Shown here in pieces: positions 25,892 through 34,619 of a DNA stretch of 64,000 nucleotides. Origin of the DNA: Nitrospira sp. (GTDB lineage Bacteria > Nitrospirota > Nitrospiria > Nitrospirales > Nitrospiraceae); the NCBI GenBank assembly GCA_024760525.1, contig CP060499.1:248001-312000 (forward strand), in the 5' to 3' direction. The notes under the pieces are model-generated. The model had not been told where the DNA came from. It ran no database searches and saw only the letters and a program-made list of their open reading frames with translations. Every line of letters starts with the position of its first letter. Position 1 is the first letter of the stretch. A program made the position numbers and the translations under genes.

Positions 25892-27007
25892 ATGGCAACG
25901 CGCGAGTTTCATGATGGTGCCAGTGACGGGTTGGAAGCGCTTGAACCGCTTGATCCCGACAAGATCACCTCGTTCACCGATTTGCTCGAAGCCATGGGCA
26001 AGACCGCCTTCGGGGGACGGCATCTCGGCAAAGCGTTCGACGTACTCCGGGCAATGATCGAGGACCCTGACTGCCACGTCGTCATGACGTTGTCCGGTGC
26101 GATGACGATCGCCAAGATGGGGAAGATCATCACGAAGATGATCGATGAAGGAATGGTGCAATGCATCATCTCGACCGGAGCGCTGATGGCTCACGGCCTC
26201 AGTGAATCGGTCGGCAAGACGCATTACCGGCATGACCCGTCGATGAGTGACGAAGAGCTCTTTAGGAAGGGGTACAATCGCGTCTACGATACGCTGGAAA
26301 TGGAAGCGAACCTGAATTATGTCGAGCAGGTGGTGACCCAGACGTTGAAACGTCTCGATCACGATCGGCCGCTTTCATCAGAAACCCTGACAAGGGAACT
26401 CGGCAAGACGTTGGCGGAGGAATTCGGCGGCGACGGAATCCTGAAAAGCGCTTACCTGAAAAAGGTGCCCGTGTTTATTCCTGCGTTCACCGATTCAGAG
26501 GTAGGACTCGACGTGGGAACGTGGGCGATGGCGCGGGAAGTTGATCGGGCACGATCACGTGCAGGACAAGGAGGTGACTTGGCCGTCTTGCGAGCCATTC
26601 ATCAATCTTGCCCGTCGTTCAATCCCTATCTCGATCTCAATAGCTATGCGGACCATGTTCTTTCGGCCAAACGACTCGGAATTTTTACGATCGGAGGGGG
26701 CGTCCCACGGAACTGGGCTCAACAGGTCGGACCCTACATCGAAATCGGCAATCTTCGTTTGGGGCTCACCGTGAAACCCCCGCGATTCCATTACGGAGTG
26801 AGAATTTGTCCAGAGCCGGACTATTGGGGTGGTCTCAGCGGCTGCACGTATCAAGAAGGGCTTTCTTGGGGAAAATTCGTCACACCGAATGACGGGGGAC
26901 GATTCGCTGAAGTGTTGAGCGATGCGACGGTGGTATGGCCCCTGTTGATGATGGGGATTTTGGAGAAAAAGAAAGCCGGGGCTGTGGATCGGGTGGGCGA
27001 TCGATGA
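25892..27007 (+). CDS. deoxyhypusine synthase-family protein (homospermidine-synthase-like)
   Basis: This 371-residue protein carries the DHS-family segments LSGAMTIAKMGKIITKM, STGALMAHGLSES, VPVFIPAFTDSEVG and, near the end, EGLSWGKFV. The last contains the Lys that forms the enzyme imine in DHS. Bacteria lack the eIF5A target, and bacterial homologues usually act on polyamines, some as homospermidine synthases. The nearby arginine decarboxylase and agmatinase support a polyamine role. It is followed with ATGA overlap by a DsbA-like gene. Confidence 0.85.
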   Translation: MATREFHDGASDGLEALEPLDPDKITSFTDLLEAMGKTAFGGRHLGKAFDVLRAMIEDPDCHVVMTLSGAMTIAKMGKIITKMIDEGMVQCIISTGALMAHGLSESVGKTHYRHDPSMSDEELFRKGYNRVYDTLEMEANLNYVEQVVTQTLKRLDHDRPLSSETLTRELGKTLAEEFGGDGILKSAYLKKVPVFIPAFTDSEVGLDVGTWAMAREVDRARSRAGQGGDLAVLRAIHQSCPSFNPYLDLNSYADHVLSAKRLGIFTIGGGVPRNWAQQVGPYIEIGNLRLGLTVKPPRFHYGVRICPEPDYWGGLSGCTYQEGLSWGKFVTPNDGGRFAEVLSDATVVWPLLMMGILEKKKAGAVDRVGDR

Positions 27008-27636
27008 TGGGGCGACGATTGATTCAGTCTATCATTTGCGGTGGCCTCTTGTGGTGCTCCGTTGTCTTTGCCGGGGATTCGCTTGAGGCCGATGTTCGGA
27101 TGAGGGGACAAGCGAATGCGCCTGTGACGTTGATCGAATACTCAGACTTCACATGCGGATATTGCTTGAAATTTTTCAAGGATACGTGGCCGCGCATCCA
27201 GGCCCGCTATGTGGATACCGGGAAAGTGCGATTCGTCTATCGAGATTTCCCTCGTGCGGATCAGGGCCCGGGTGTTGACGCCGCCACGGCGGCGCGCTGT
27301 GCCGGCGCGCAGGGAAAATACTGGGCGATGCACGACCGCTTGTTTGCCGAAAGAGGCCGACTCGACAAGGACGTCTATCTCCGGCATACAGCGGCACTCG
27401 GTCTTGATCAGTCCGCGTTTGAACGGTGCGTGAAGGACGGGCGATACAGCAAATCGATCTTTGAAGATCGGCAGGAGGCCAATCGGTGGGGGTTTCATGG
27501 AACTCCGGGCTTCATTCTCATGAAAACGGCCAGTGAGCCGACGGACAAAGAGCCGGCCGTCGCGATCCCCGGAGCGTTTCCATTCGAGATGTTCGCGGAA
27601 GAGATTGACCGGCTTCTGGCAAGTGTTCAGCAGTAG
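27004..27636 (+). CDS. periplasmic DsbA-family thiol oxidoreductase
   Basis: The 210-residue protein begins with a signal peptide (MMGRRLIQSIICGGLLWCSV) and has a thioredoxin_4/DsbA fold. The active site is FTCGYCLKFF (C-x2-C), and the cis-Pro is in GFHGTPGFIL. It would oxidise or isomerise disulfides in the periplasm. The start at 27004 overlaps the preceding stop (ATGA), indicating coupling although the two functions are not obviously related. Confidence 0.85.
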   Translation: MMGRRLIQSIICGGLLWCSVVFAGDSLEADVRMRGQANAPVTLIEYSDFTCGYCLKFFKDTWPRIQARYVDTGKVRFVYRDFPRADQGPGVDAATAARCAGAQGKYWAMHDRLFAERGRLDKDVYLRHTAALGLDQSAFERCVKDGRYSKSIFEDRQEANRWGFHGTPGFILMKTASEPTDKEPAVAIPGAFPFEMFAEEIDRLLASVQQ

Positions 27637-27738
27637 GAAGATGGCGCCGGCGACGGGTAAATGGGTGGGTATTAATGATAAGGTAGGTAGAAGTCCCTCG
27701 GTCCTGAGTCCTGTTCGTAATCAAAGGTAAGGTGGCTT

Positions 27739-28011
27739 ATGACTTCGACGCAATCGTTCTGGCCCGTCTCCCATCGCGACGATGACTTCTGGGTGTGTAT
27801 GTCGTGCCTGACGGAAGTCTTCTACAGAAAAGTTCCGATGCCGGATTGTCCGTCCTGTCACGGCGTTTCAACCTACGAAGGGTTTACCTTGGAAGCCATT
27901 CGTGATTGGGGCACAGAGGAGCTGATTGCGAAGGCCGTGACCGCGCAAGAGACGGCCGCCTCTTCCCAGCCTACCGTTCAATCCGCTGCTCCGGTCGAAG
28001 CGGCGGATTAA
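27739..28011 (+). CDS. small zinc-ribbon protein, unknown
   Basis: The 90-residue protein has two Cys pairs (VCMSCLTEVFY and DCPSCHGVSTY) that could bind one zinc ion, followed by an Ala/Gln-rich tail. It is cytoplasmic by lack of a signal. It lies between the DsbA-like and aldehyde dehydrogenase genes. Function is unknown. Confidence 0.65.
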   Translation: MTSTQSFWPVSHRDDDFWVCMSCLTEVFYRKVPMPDCPSCHGVSTYEGFTLEAIRDWGTEELIAKAVTAQETAASSQPTVQSAAPVEAAD

Positions 28012-28047
28012 TACTAACATCTGTCATGGACTCCAGCGAGTCTTCCA

Positions 28048-29502
28048 GTGCAGGAATCACGTCCGTTTCTGGTTCACGGTCAATGGAAGCACGGCGAGGC
28101 CGCGGCCTCTGTCGTTGATCCGTTCACCGGACAGCTCATCGCCGAGGTCGCCCAGGCGACGGAGGCCGATGTGGACCAGGCCATTGCATCCACCTACAGT
28201 GCGGCTGCGACCATGGGGCAACTCCCGTCGCATGCCCGATATCATATTCTCCAACAGATCGCCGCGCTGATTTATCGACGCCGAGACGAGTTTGCCCGGA
28301 CGATCACCATGGAGGCGGGCAAGCCGATCTCCGATGCCAAGCGTGAAGTCAGCCGGGCGGTGCAGACTTTTACCGTCGCAGCCGAAGAAGCGAGGCGTAT
28401 CGCGGGTGAGGTTGTGCCCCTGGATTGGACGCCCGGCTTCGATACGCATTTGGGTGTGCTGCGCCGTTTTCCGATTGGTCCCGTTCTCGGCATTACTCCG
28501 TTCAACTTTCCGCTGAATCTTGTGGCGCACAAAGTGGCGCCGGCGCTGGCTTCCGGCAATTCAATTCTGATCAAACCGGCTCCGCAAACTCCTTTAACCG
28601 CCCTCCTCCTTGGCGAGGTTGCGATGGAGGCGGGACTTCCTGCGGGCGGGCTCAATGTGGTGCCGTGCGACAATGTTCTTGCCGAGCGGATGGTCGTGGA
28701 TCCGCGGTTCAAGTTGCTCAGTTTCACGGGAAGCGCCTCGGTCGGATGGATGTTGAAGGCAAAGTGCGGGAAGAAAAAAATAACACTGGAGCTCGGCGGC
28801 AACGCCGGCGTTGTGATCGAGCCGGATGCCGACATTGAACTTGCGGCACAGCGTTGCGCCGCCGGAGGATTTGGGTACGCCGGCCAGACGTGTATTTCGG
28901 TGCAACGAATCTTCGTTCACCATTCGATCGCCGATTTGTTTACGACCAAGCTCCTCATGCATGTCGCCCGGTTAAAGACCGGAGATCCGAACGACGAGAC
29001 GACGAGCATCGGCCCTCTCATCGACCACGCGGCCGCCCAACGGGTGGAAAGTTGGATCGGCGAAGCTGTGACAGAAGGGGCGCGCGTCCTGTTGGGAGGC
29101 AAGCGGATGGGCTCCTTGATGGAGGCGACGGTACTGTCGAATGTGAAGCTCGACATGAAGGTCTCGTGCAACGAGGTGTTTGGACCGGTCGTCACCGTCA
29201 CTCCGTATCGTCAATTGAGCGAAGCCGTGGCACTGCTGAATCAATCCGATTTCGGGTTGCAGGCCGGCATTTTCACGCAGGACATCAACAAGGTTTTTTA
29301 CGCCTTCCGTCATGTGGAAGTCGGCGCCGTCTTGGCGAATGAAATTCCCACGTTTCGAGCGGATCATATGCCCTATGGAGGCGTCAAAGATTCCGGATTA
29401 GGGCGAGAGGGTGTTCGCGCGGCGATTGAAGATATGACGGAGCCGCGGTTGTTGATCATGAACCTCAAAGAGCCGTCGGGCCAACCCGAAAAAAGTGTCT
29501 AG
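28048..29502 (+). CDS. NAD(P)-dependent aldehyde dehydrogenase
   Basis: The 484-residue protein has the ALDH fold. Key pieces are FNFPLNLVAHKVAPAL, FTGSASVGW, the general-base Glu in LELGGNAG, the catalytic Cys in GYAGQTCISVQR, and EVFGPVV. Start is a GTG at 28048; the nearby ATG at 28026 is out of frame. A role in oxidising polyamine-derived aldehydes is possible from context, but the substrate is unknown. Confidence 0.9.
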   Translation: MQESRPFLVHGQWKHGEAAASVVDPFTGQLIAEVAQATEADVDQAIASTYSAAATMGQLPSHARYHILQQIAALIYRRRDEFARTITMEAGKPISDAKREVSRAVQTFTVAAEEARRIAGEVVPLDWTPGFDTHLGVLRRFPIGPVLGITPFNFPLNLVAHKVAPALASGNSILIKPAPQTPLTALLLGEVAMEAGLPAGGLNVVPCDNVLAERMVVDPRFKLLSFTGSASVGWMLKAKCGKKKITLELGGNAGVVIEPDADIELAAQRCAAGGFGYAGQTCISVQRIFVHHSIADLFTTKLLMHVARLKTGDPNDETTSIGPLIDHAAAQRVESWIGEAVTEGARVLLGGKRMGSLMEATVLSNVKLDMKVSCNEVFGPVVTVTPYRQLSEAVALLNQSDFGLQAGIFTQDINKVFYAFRHVEVGAVLANEIPTFRADHMPYGGVKDSGLGREGVRAAIEDMTEPRLLIMNLKEPSGQPEKSV

Positions 29503-29654
29503 AAGATATTGCGAAGCCAGTCCAATCTTGCTACAACAGGCGCCCGATACTGTGATGATCTGGTCCGGTTTGTTTGTCTGGCTGGCCGCTTTGCAACACG
29601 TCACCAAACAACCTCCGAACAACCAGAACGCTCGCTTACCAGACGAAAGGGGAG

Positions 29655-30227
29655 ATGATGGTACCTACGCATATGTTTTTAACGAGAGGGGTGGGGGTCC
29701 ACAAAGAAAAATTGGCCTCCTTCGAAGAAGCGTTGCGTAGCGCCGGTGTGGCCTATTGCAACCTCGTCAGCGTCTCTTCCATCCTTCCACCGAATTGTAA
29801 AATCATCCCCCGAAAGCGCGGTGAAAAGCTGTTGAAACCCGGAGAGATTACGTTTTGCGTCATGGCCCGCTCCGAGACCAACGAACGAAACCAACTGGTT
29901 TCGGCTTCGGTCGGCCTCGCCAAACCCACTGATCGAGGTACCTATGGGTATCTCTCAGAGCATCATGCTCACGGTGAGACGGATGAGGAAACCGGGGAGT
30001 ATACGGAAGATCTCGCCGCACAAATGCTGGCGACGACGTTAGGAGTTGAATTCGATCCGAATGTCGCCTGGAAAGAGCGCGAACAGGTGTTCAAGATGGG
30101 CGGAAAAATCGTGCGAACGCTGAATATCACCCAGTCGGCAGTCGGCAAGAAGGGGAAGTGGACAACGGTCATCGCGCTGGCGGTCTTCATTCCGGCTGAG
30201 AATGTGCCCAACCGCTCTCGCAAGTAA
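29655..30227 (+). CDS. pyruvoyl-dependent arginine decarboxylase
   Basis: The 190-residue proenzyme belongs to the PvlArgDC family. Self-cleavage between the serines in LVSVSSILPPNC would create the pyruvoyl group. GYLSEHHAHGETDEETGEY is also typical. It makes agmatine from arginine. AAAGGGGAG precedes tandem ATGs at 29655 and 29658. The next gene is an agmatinase, so the two give arginine to putrescine plus urea. Confidence 0.9.
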   Translation: MMVPTHMFLTRGVGVHKEKLASFEEALRSAGVAYCNLVSVSSILPPNCKIIPRKRGEKLLKPGEITFCVMARSETNERNQLVSASVGLAKPTDRGTYGYLSEHHAHGETDEETGEYTEDLAAQMLATTLGVEFDPNVAWKEREQVFKMGGKIVRTLNITQSAVGKKGKWTTVIALAVFIPAENVPNRSRK

Positions 30228-30290
30228 CGACCTGTCGGTCTTGGCTGTATTGGTCAGCCGTAGCCGCCGGGTAAGGGAAGAGAAGAACGC

Positions 30291-31223
30291 ATGACGCTTC
30301 CCTCGGGTTGGGAGGGGCCGGAGCACAATTTCCTGGGGATCGACGAACCCTGGTGTCATCCGGACCAAGCCGGCGTCTACGTGCTGCCGGCTCCCTACGA
30401 ACACACCTCCAGTTACATTCAGGGATCAGACCGCGGCCCATCCGCCATCCTGGAAGCTTCGAGTCAGGTTGAATTCTACGACGAACAGCTGCGGTTTGAG
30501 CCCTATCAAGAATGGGGCGGGATCGCGACGGCGTCGCCCTTGGATCTCAAGGGGAAGGTCGATCGTGCCGCCGTCGATGCGATCGAAGCGTTTGTCTCAC
30601 CGCACGTTGGAGCCGGGCGGTTTTTGGTCACGCTGACGGGTGAACACACTGGTGCGCTGGGAGCCATTCGAGCCCACGCGAAACGATACCCTAACATGAC
30701 GGTCGTCCAGATCGATGCGCACGGCGATCTGCGGAATGCCTATCAAGGTAACCCGTTCAGCCACGCCAGTGTCATGGCGCGGGTCGTCGAAGATGGCTTA
30801 GCATTGGTGCAGGTGGGAATCCGATCGATCAGTCAGGAAGAGATCGCACGTATTGACGCCACGGACCGGATCAAGACATTTTTTGCTGCAACAATCCTTG
30901 ACCCTTCGGGTTCGTATGAAGGCAAGGCGGGAAAGTGGATTCCTGACGTGGTCGCCGCCTGTCGAACGCCGGTCTATTTGACGTTCGACTGCGACGGATT
31001 GGATGCGTCGATCGTTCCTGCGCTTGGAACTCCGGAACCAGGCGGTCTCGGATGGTACGATACCCTCAATCTCGTCACGGCGCTTGCCAACGGGCCGGGC
31101 ATCGTGGGGATGGATGTCAGCGAGATCGCTCCAATCGAAGGGTTTGTGGCGCCACAGTTTTCCATCGCGCGTCTGATCTATCGCATCCTGGGTCGAGTCA
31201 GGGCCGGACGTCGCGTGCACTAA
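30291..31223 (+). CDS. speB: agmatinase-family ureohydrolase
   Basis: The 310-residue enzyme has the binuclear manganese motifs of the arginase fold: GEHTGALGA, QIDAHGDLR and TFDCDGLDASIVPA. The N-terminus (VYVLPAPYEHTSSY) is typical of agmatinases. It lies 63 bases after the pyruvoyl arginine decarboxylase, which supports agmatine as substrate. Some Nitrospira homologues act on guanidine; the local context argues against that here. Confidence 0.87.
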   Translation: MTLPSGWEGPEHNFLGIDEPWCHPDQAGVYVLPAPYEHTSSYIQGSDRGPSAILEASSQVEFYDEQLRFEPYQEWGGIATASPLDLKGKVDRAAVDAIEAFVSPHVGAGRFLVTLTGEHTGALGAIRAHAKRYPNMTVVQIDAHGDLRNAYQGNPFSHASVMARVVEDGLALVQVGIRSISQEEIARIDATDRIKTFFAATILDPSGSYEGKAGKWIPDVVAACRTPVYLTFDCDGLDASIVPALGTPEPGGLGWYDTLNLVTALANGPGIVGMDVSEIAPIEGFVAPQFSIARLIYRILGRVRAGRRVH

Positions 31224-31257
31224 CGATCCGATCACTTGTCATTCATCCTGTCGTCTC

Positions 31258-31971
31258 GTGGATCACACCATCCGCATCAATAAGTTCTTTACCGAGCACG
31301 GGATCTGTTCCCGGCGCGAAGCTGACCGATTGATCGAGTCAGGCGCCATCACGATTAACGGCAGGGTCGCCAAACTCGGCGACCAGGTAGCGCCTGGCGA
31401 CATCATTGCTCGTGAAGGCAGGGTGATTCTCTGGGGCAAAGCAAGTATTTACATCAAGTACCATAAGCCGGTCGGCGTCACGACAACAAGTGAGTCGCAC
31501 ATTCCTCGGAACATCATTGCTGAAATCGGTCATCCGGAGCGGATTTTTCCGATCGGGCGGTTGGACAAGGATTCATCCGGTCTCATCTTGCTGACGAACG
31601 ACGGCGACATCGTGAATGAGATTCTTCGTGCCGAATTCGGACACGAACGAGAGTACCTCGTGCAGGTCGATCGTCCGTTCGACCAATCCTTCTTGGATCA
31701 TCTGTCGCGTGGCGTGGTCATTCTTGGAAGCAGGACGAAGCCCTGCCGGACGAGGCGCGTGGAGCGTGATCAGTTTCGCATTATTCTGACGGAGGGACGC
31801 AATCGGCAGATCAGGCGCATGTGCCGGACACTAGGTTATCGAGTAATGACGTTGCACCGAACGAGGATCATGCATATTACTGTCGACGGGCTGAGTGCCG
31901 GGAGTTGGAAAGAACTCACGAGTCCGGAGCGGGAGGAACTCCTGAGAGCGGTAGGCCGGCCTCAGGTCTGA
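31258..31971 (+). CDS. rRNA/tRNA pseudouridine synthase, RluF/RsuA type
   Basis: The 237-residue protein has an N-terminal S4 domain (INKFFTEHGICSRREADRLI) and the catalytic segment IGRLDKDSSGLILLTNDGD with the essential Asp. The C-terminus GRNRQIRRMCRTLGYRV completes the RsuA/RluB/RluE/RluF family. The S4 region and length are closest to RluF. The start is a GTG 34 bases after agmatinase. Confidence 0.88.
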   Translation: MDHTIRINKFFTEHGICSRREADRLIESGAITINGRVAKLGDQVAPGDIIAREGRVILWGKASIYIKYHKPVGVTTTSESHIPRNIIAEIGHPERIFPIGRLDKDSSGLILLTNDGDIVNEILRAEFGHEREYLVQVDRPFDQSFLDHLSRGVVILGSRTKPCRTRRVERDQFRIILTEGRNRQIRRMCRTLGYRVMTLHRTRIMHITVDGLSAGSWKELTSPEREELLRAVGRPQV

Positions 31972-32003
31972 CACGTTTCTTCTCGTGGAAGCCCAATTGA
32001 CGG

Positions 32004-32903
32004 CTAACTGAGCAATTCGCGACGGGCGGTTCGGACAAGGGCGAGAACAATCGGGTGTTTCAGCCGCCGCTCCACGGTGATGGCGTAGAAGTGCTGTTTG
32101 AGCCCGTCCGCTTGGCCGACCACCTGCACTCGATATTGGCGACAGATTTCCTTCTCGATCACCGATGCGCCGGGAAAGATCCCATGCCCGTCCTGTCCGA
32201 ACGCTTTCAATGTCGCGCTGTCGTCGAACTCTCCCACAATGTTGGGTTGCATTCCGTAGTTGACCAGCCATTGGTCCAATAGCCGCCGAAGCATGGCGTT
32301 GGAGGTAGGAAGGAGTAATGGCGCGTCGCGAAGCGATTGGGGAAACCCACGGCGATACTGCGAGGCCAGCTTTGCCGTGGCAAACAGTGTGACTCCCGAT
32401 TCGCCCAAGGGGTGGTTGTACGTGTGCTCTTTGATGCCCGGCGGGGCCGGTGTGTCGGCGATCACCAGATCCGAACGATGGGCGGCCAGATCGGTCAGGA
32501 GTTGGCGCAATTTATCCTCGTTGCAGATCAACCGCGTCGGCCGATACAGCTTCAAAGCCGATTTGAGGAGCTGAGTCGCCAACGGTTTCGGCACCGCGTC
32601 CGCAATGCCGACGACCAGCCGTGTCGGATGTCCATTGCCCTGCCCCTTCACCGTGTTCATCAGCTCTTGACCGGTCGCGAAGATGTCCTCCGCGTACTTG
32701 AACACGAGCTGGCCCATCTCCGTCAGCGCCAGCTGGCGGCCGGACCGGATGAATAACTTCTCTCCCAACGTATTTTCCAAGAGATGGATCTGTCCGCTGA
32801 TCGTGGGCTGCGCCAGGCGGAGTTCCTCGCAAGCTTTGGTCACGGTCCCGTGCTTAGCGACAGACCAGAAATACAGCAGGTGGTGATAGTTCAGCCAATC
32901 CAT
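32004..32903 (-). CDS. nhaR: LysR-family regulator, NhaR-like
   Basis: The 299-residue protein begins MDWLNYHHLLYFWSVAKHGT, very close to the NhaR N-terminus. An HTH follows (VTKACEELRLAQPTISGQI) and then a periplasmic-binding-like effector domain. NhaR responds to sodium in enterobacteria. The gene is divergent from the TolC triplet across a 142-bp region with an inverted repeat, so it may control that cluster; this is inference. Confidence 0.85.
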   Translation of the reverse strand: MDWLNYHHLLYFWSVAKHGTVTKACEELRLAQPTISGQIHLLENTLGEKLFIRSGRQLALTEMGQLVFKYAEDIFATGQELMNTVKGQGNGHPTRLVVGIADAVPKPLATQLLKSALKLYRPTRLICNEDKLRQLLTDLAAHRSDLVIADTPAPPGIKEHTYNHPLGESGVTLFATAKLASQYRRGFPQSLRDAPLLLPTSNAMLRRLLDQWLVNYGMQPNIVGEFDDSATLKAFGQDGHGIFPGASVIEKEICRQYRVQVVGQADGLKQHFYAITVERRLKHPIVLALVRTARRELLS

Positions 32904-32941
32904 ATGGCCCTAGGCCTCGAATTAGGGAAGATACTATACAT

Positions 32942-32966
32942 CGGATTAGCCGATAACTCCAATCCG
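32942..32966. promoter_or_regulatory. inverted repeat in LysR/TolC divergent region
   Basis: CGGATT (32942-32947) and AATCCG (32961-32966) are perfect arms 13 bases apart. Dyads of this size are typical of LysR operators. It lies about 40 bases upstream of the nhaR-like start and 80 bases upstream of the first TolC-like gene. Confidence 0.35.
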
Positions 32967-33045
32967 TTTTATCTATTTTGAAAAATAAGCGGGAGATTGT
33001 TACTGTGGGCGCCGTCCGCCACCTGATGTGAAAGGAGCATCCCTC

Positions 33046-34596
33046 ATGATCGCTCTGGTGTTGGCCATTGTGACTCTTCTGCCAACGACCGCACTGGCGG
33101 AACCGGTGATCGACTCGAGTGCCGTGCAAGCGCAGTCGACTCGCACCGCTCCACTGACTATCGGAGAAGTGCTGGCTCGCATCGAGTTGACGCATCCGCT
33201 GCTTCAGGCGATGGGAGCTGAGCGCTCGAAGGCCCGGGCGAAAATCCTCAAGGCGCTCGGGGCCTGGGAGCCGTTGGTCAAGAACTATACACAGAACGAA
33301 CGCTATAGCACCTGGAACCTCACGACGGCGTTCGACATTCCGAGTCAACATAATGCGGGATATGCCGACAGCACGGTTCAGGTCGGGCATCCCTGGGGTA
33401 TCACGGTCGAAGGCGGGCTCCGCAGCGGTTTCGGCGATCGCGGCAACTCCAGGATTGCTTATCCCCCTGATCTGCTGGCCGGCTATCAACAGCAGCATTT
33501 CTACTACGGTGGGTCGGTCCATATGCTTCGAGGCTTCATGGTCAACGAAGAGAACGCCCAGTTTCAACAGGCCGAACTCGCGGGGCCGCAAGCGGAGATC
33601 AAAGTGGCGCAGAAGCGGCAAGATCTCTATCTAGCCGGAGCGGTGCAGTACTGGGATTGGCAGGTGGCCGTCAAGCAAGCGGATGTGGTGAAGCGCGCCT
33701 TGGGCGTTGCCGAAGAGCGCTTGGTCCAGGTCGAAGGGTTGGCCAAGGGCGGGAAGGTCGCGCCGCTCGATGTCGTCGAAGCGAACCAAGAGGTTCAGAA
33801 GCGGCAACAGGCTGCGATTGCCGCGCAACGGAAGGTGGAGTATGAGCAGTACAAGCTGTCCCTCTTCCTCTGGGAGAACGGCGAGCCGGTGACCCCGCGA
33901 CCAGAATGGGCGCCGGAATTCCAGAGCGAAACGCCGCTCCCGACCAACGACGAGGTCGCGGCCTATAAAGTCGAAGCGAAAGAATCACGGCCGGAAGTGC
34001 GGGACCTCTACATCGAGGCCAAGATAAACAATATCGACATCAAGCTCGCCAAGAACAAACTGCTCCCGACGTTGGATCTTGAGGGGGGGCCGACCAAGGG
34101 CGTCGCGGACTGGATTGTGGGACTCGGGTATCGGGTCGGCATTCACACTGAGATGCCGCTGTTCCTGCGGGAAGCGCGTGGGAAGATCATGGCCGCGGAA
34201 GTGAGCCAGCAACAATTGGCGTTGAAACAGCTATATACCGAGCAGCAAGTCAGCTTCGACGTGGATAACTGGCTCTCGGCTCAAGTGCGCGCCAGAGACC
34301 GGGTGACGGCGGCGACGGAAGCCCTGCGGTTGGCCAAGACATTGGAAGAAGGTGAGCGCACAAGGTTCAACATGGGGGCCACCACCGTGTTATTCGTGAA
34401 CCTCCGTGAGCGCCACGTGGTGGAATCGGCGTACCAGCTGTATCGGGCGCAGGCCGACTACGCCGTGTCGCGTGGAGGGATGCTGTGGGCCAGGGGAGCT
34501 TTGTCGAAGCCGTGGGCCGAAAGCGAGTTGAGTAAGTACGGGAACCCGCTGACGGCGGCGGGGATGAACGGCTACAAACAACCGGGCCGCGATTAA
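33046..34596 (+). CDS. TolC-like outer membrane efflux protein, copy 1
   Basis: The 516-residue protein has a signal peptide (MIALVLAIVTLLPTTALAEP) and the long helical repeats of TolC-type proteins. LTIGEVLARIELTHPLLQAM and KALGAWEP occur near the start; LEEGERTRFNMGATTVLFVN and YQLYRAQADYAVSRGGMLWA near the end. AAAGGAG lies inside the open frame upstream, so the ATG at 33046 is the start. It would form the outer membrane channel of a tripartite exporter with the ABC and HlyD genes downstream. It is the first of three tandem paralogues. Confidence 0.85.
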   Translation: MIALVLAIVTLLPTTALAEPVIDSSAVQAQSTRTAPLTIGEVLARIELTHPLLQAMGAERSKARAKILKALGAWEPLVKNYTQNERYSTWNLTTAFDIPSQHNAGYADSTVQVGHPWGITVEGGLRSGFGDRGNSRIAYPPDLLAGYQQQHFYYGGSVHMLRGFMVNEENAQFQQAELAGPQAEIKVAQKRQDLYLAGAVQYWDWQVAVKQADVVKRALGVAEERLVQVEGLAKGGKVAPLDVVEANQEVQKRQQAAIAAQRKVEYEQYKLSLFLWENGEPVTPRPEWAPEFQSETPLPTNDEVAAYKVEAKESRPEVRDLYIEAKINNIDIKLAKNKLLPTLDLEGGPTKGVADWIVGLGYRVGIHTEMPLFLREARGKIMAAEVSQQQLALKQLYTEQQVSFDVDNWLSAQVRARDRVTAATEALRLAKTLEEGERTRFNMGATTVLFVNLRERHVVESAYQLYRAQADYAVSRGGMLWARGALSKPWAESELSKYGNPLTAAGMNGYKQPGRD

Positions 34597-34619
34597 TCCG
34601 GCATAAGGAGTATCCGTCG

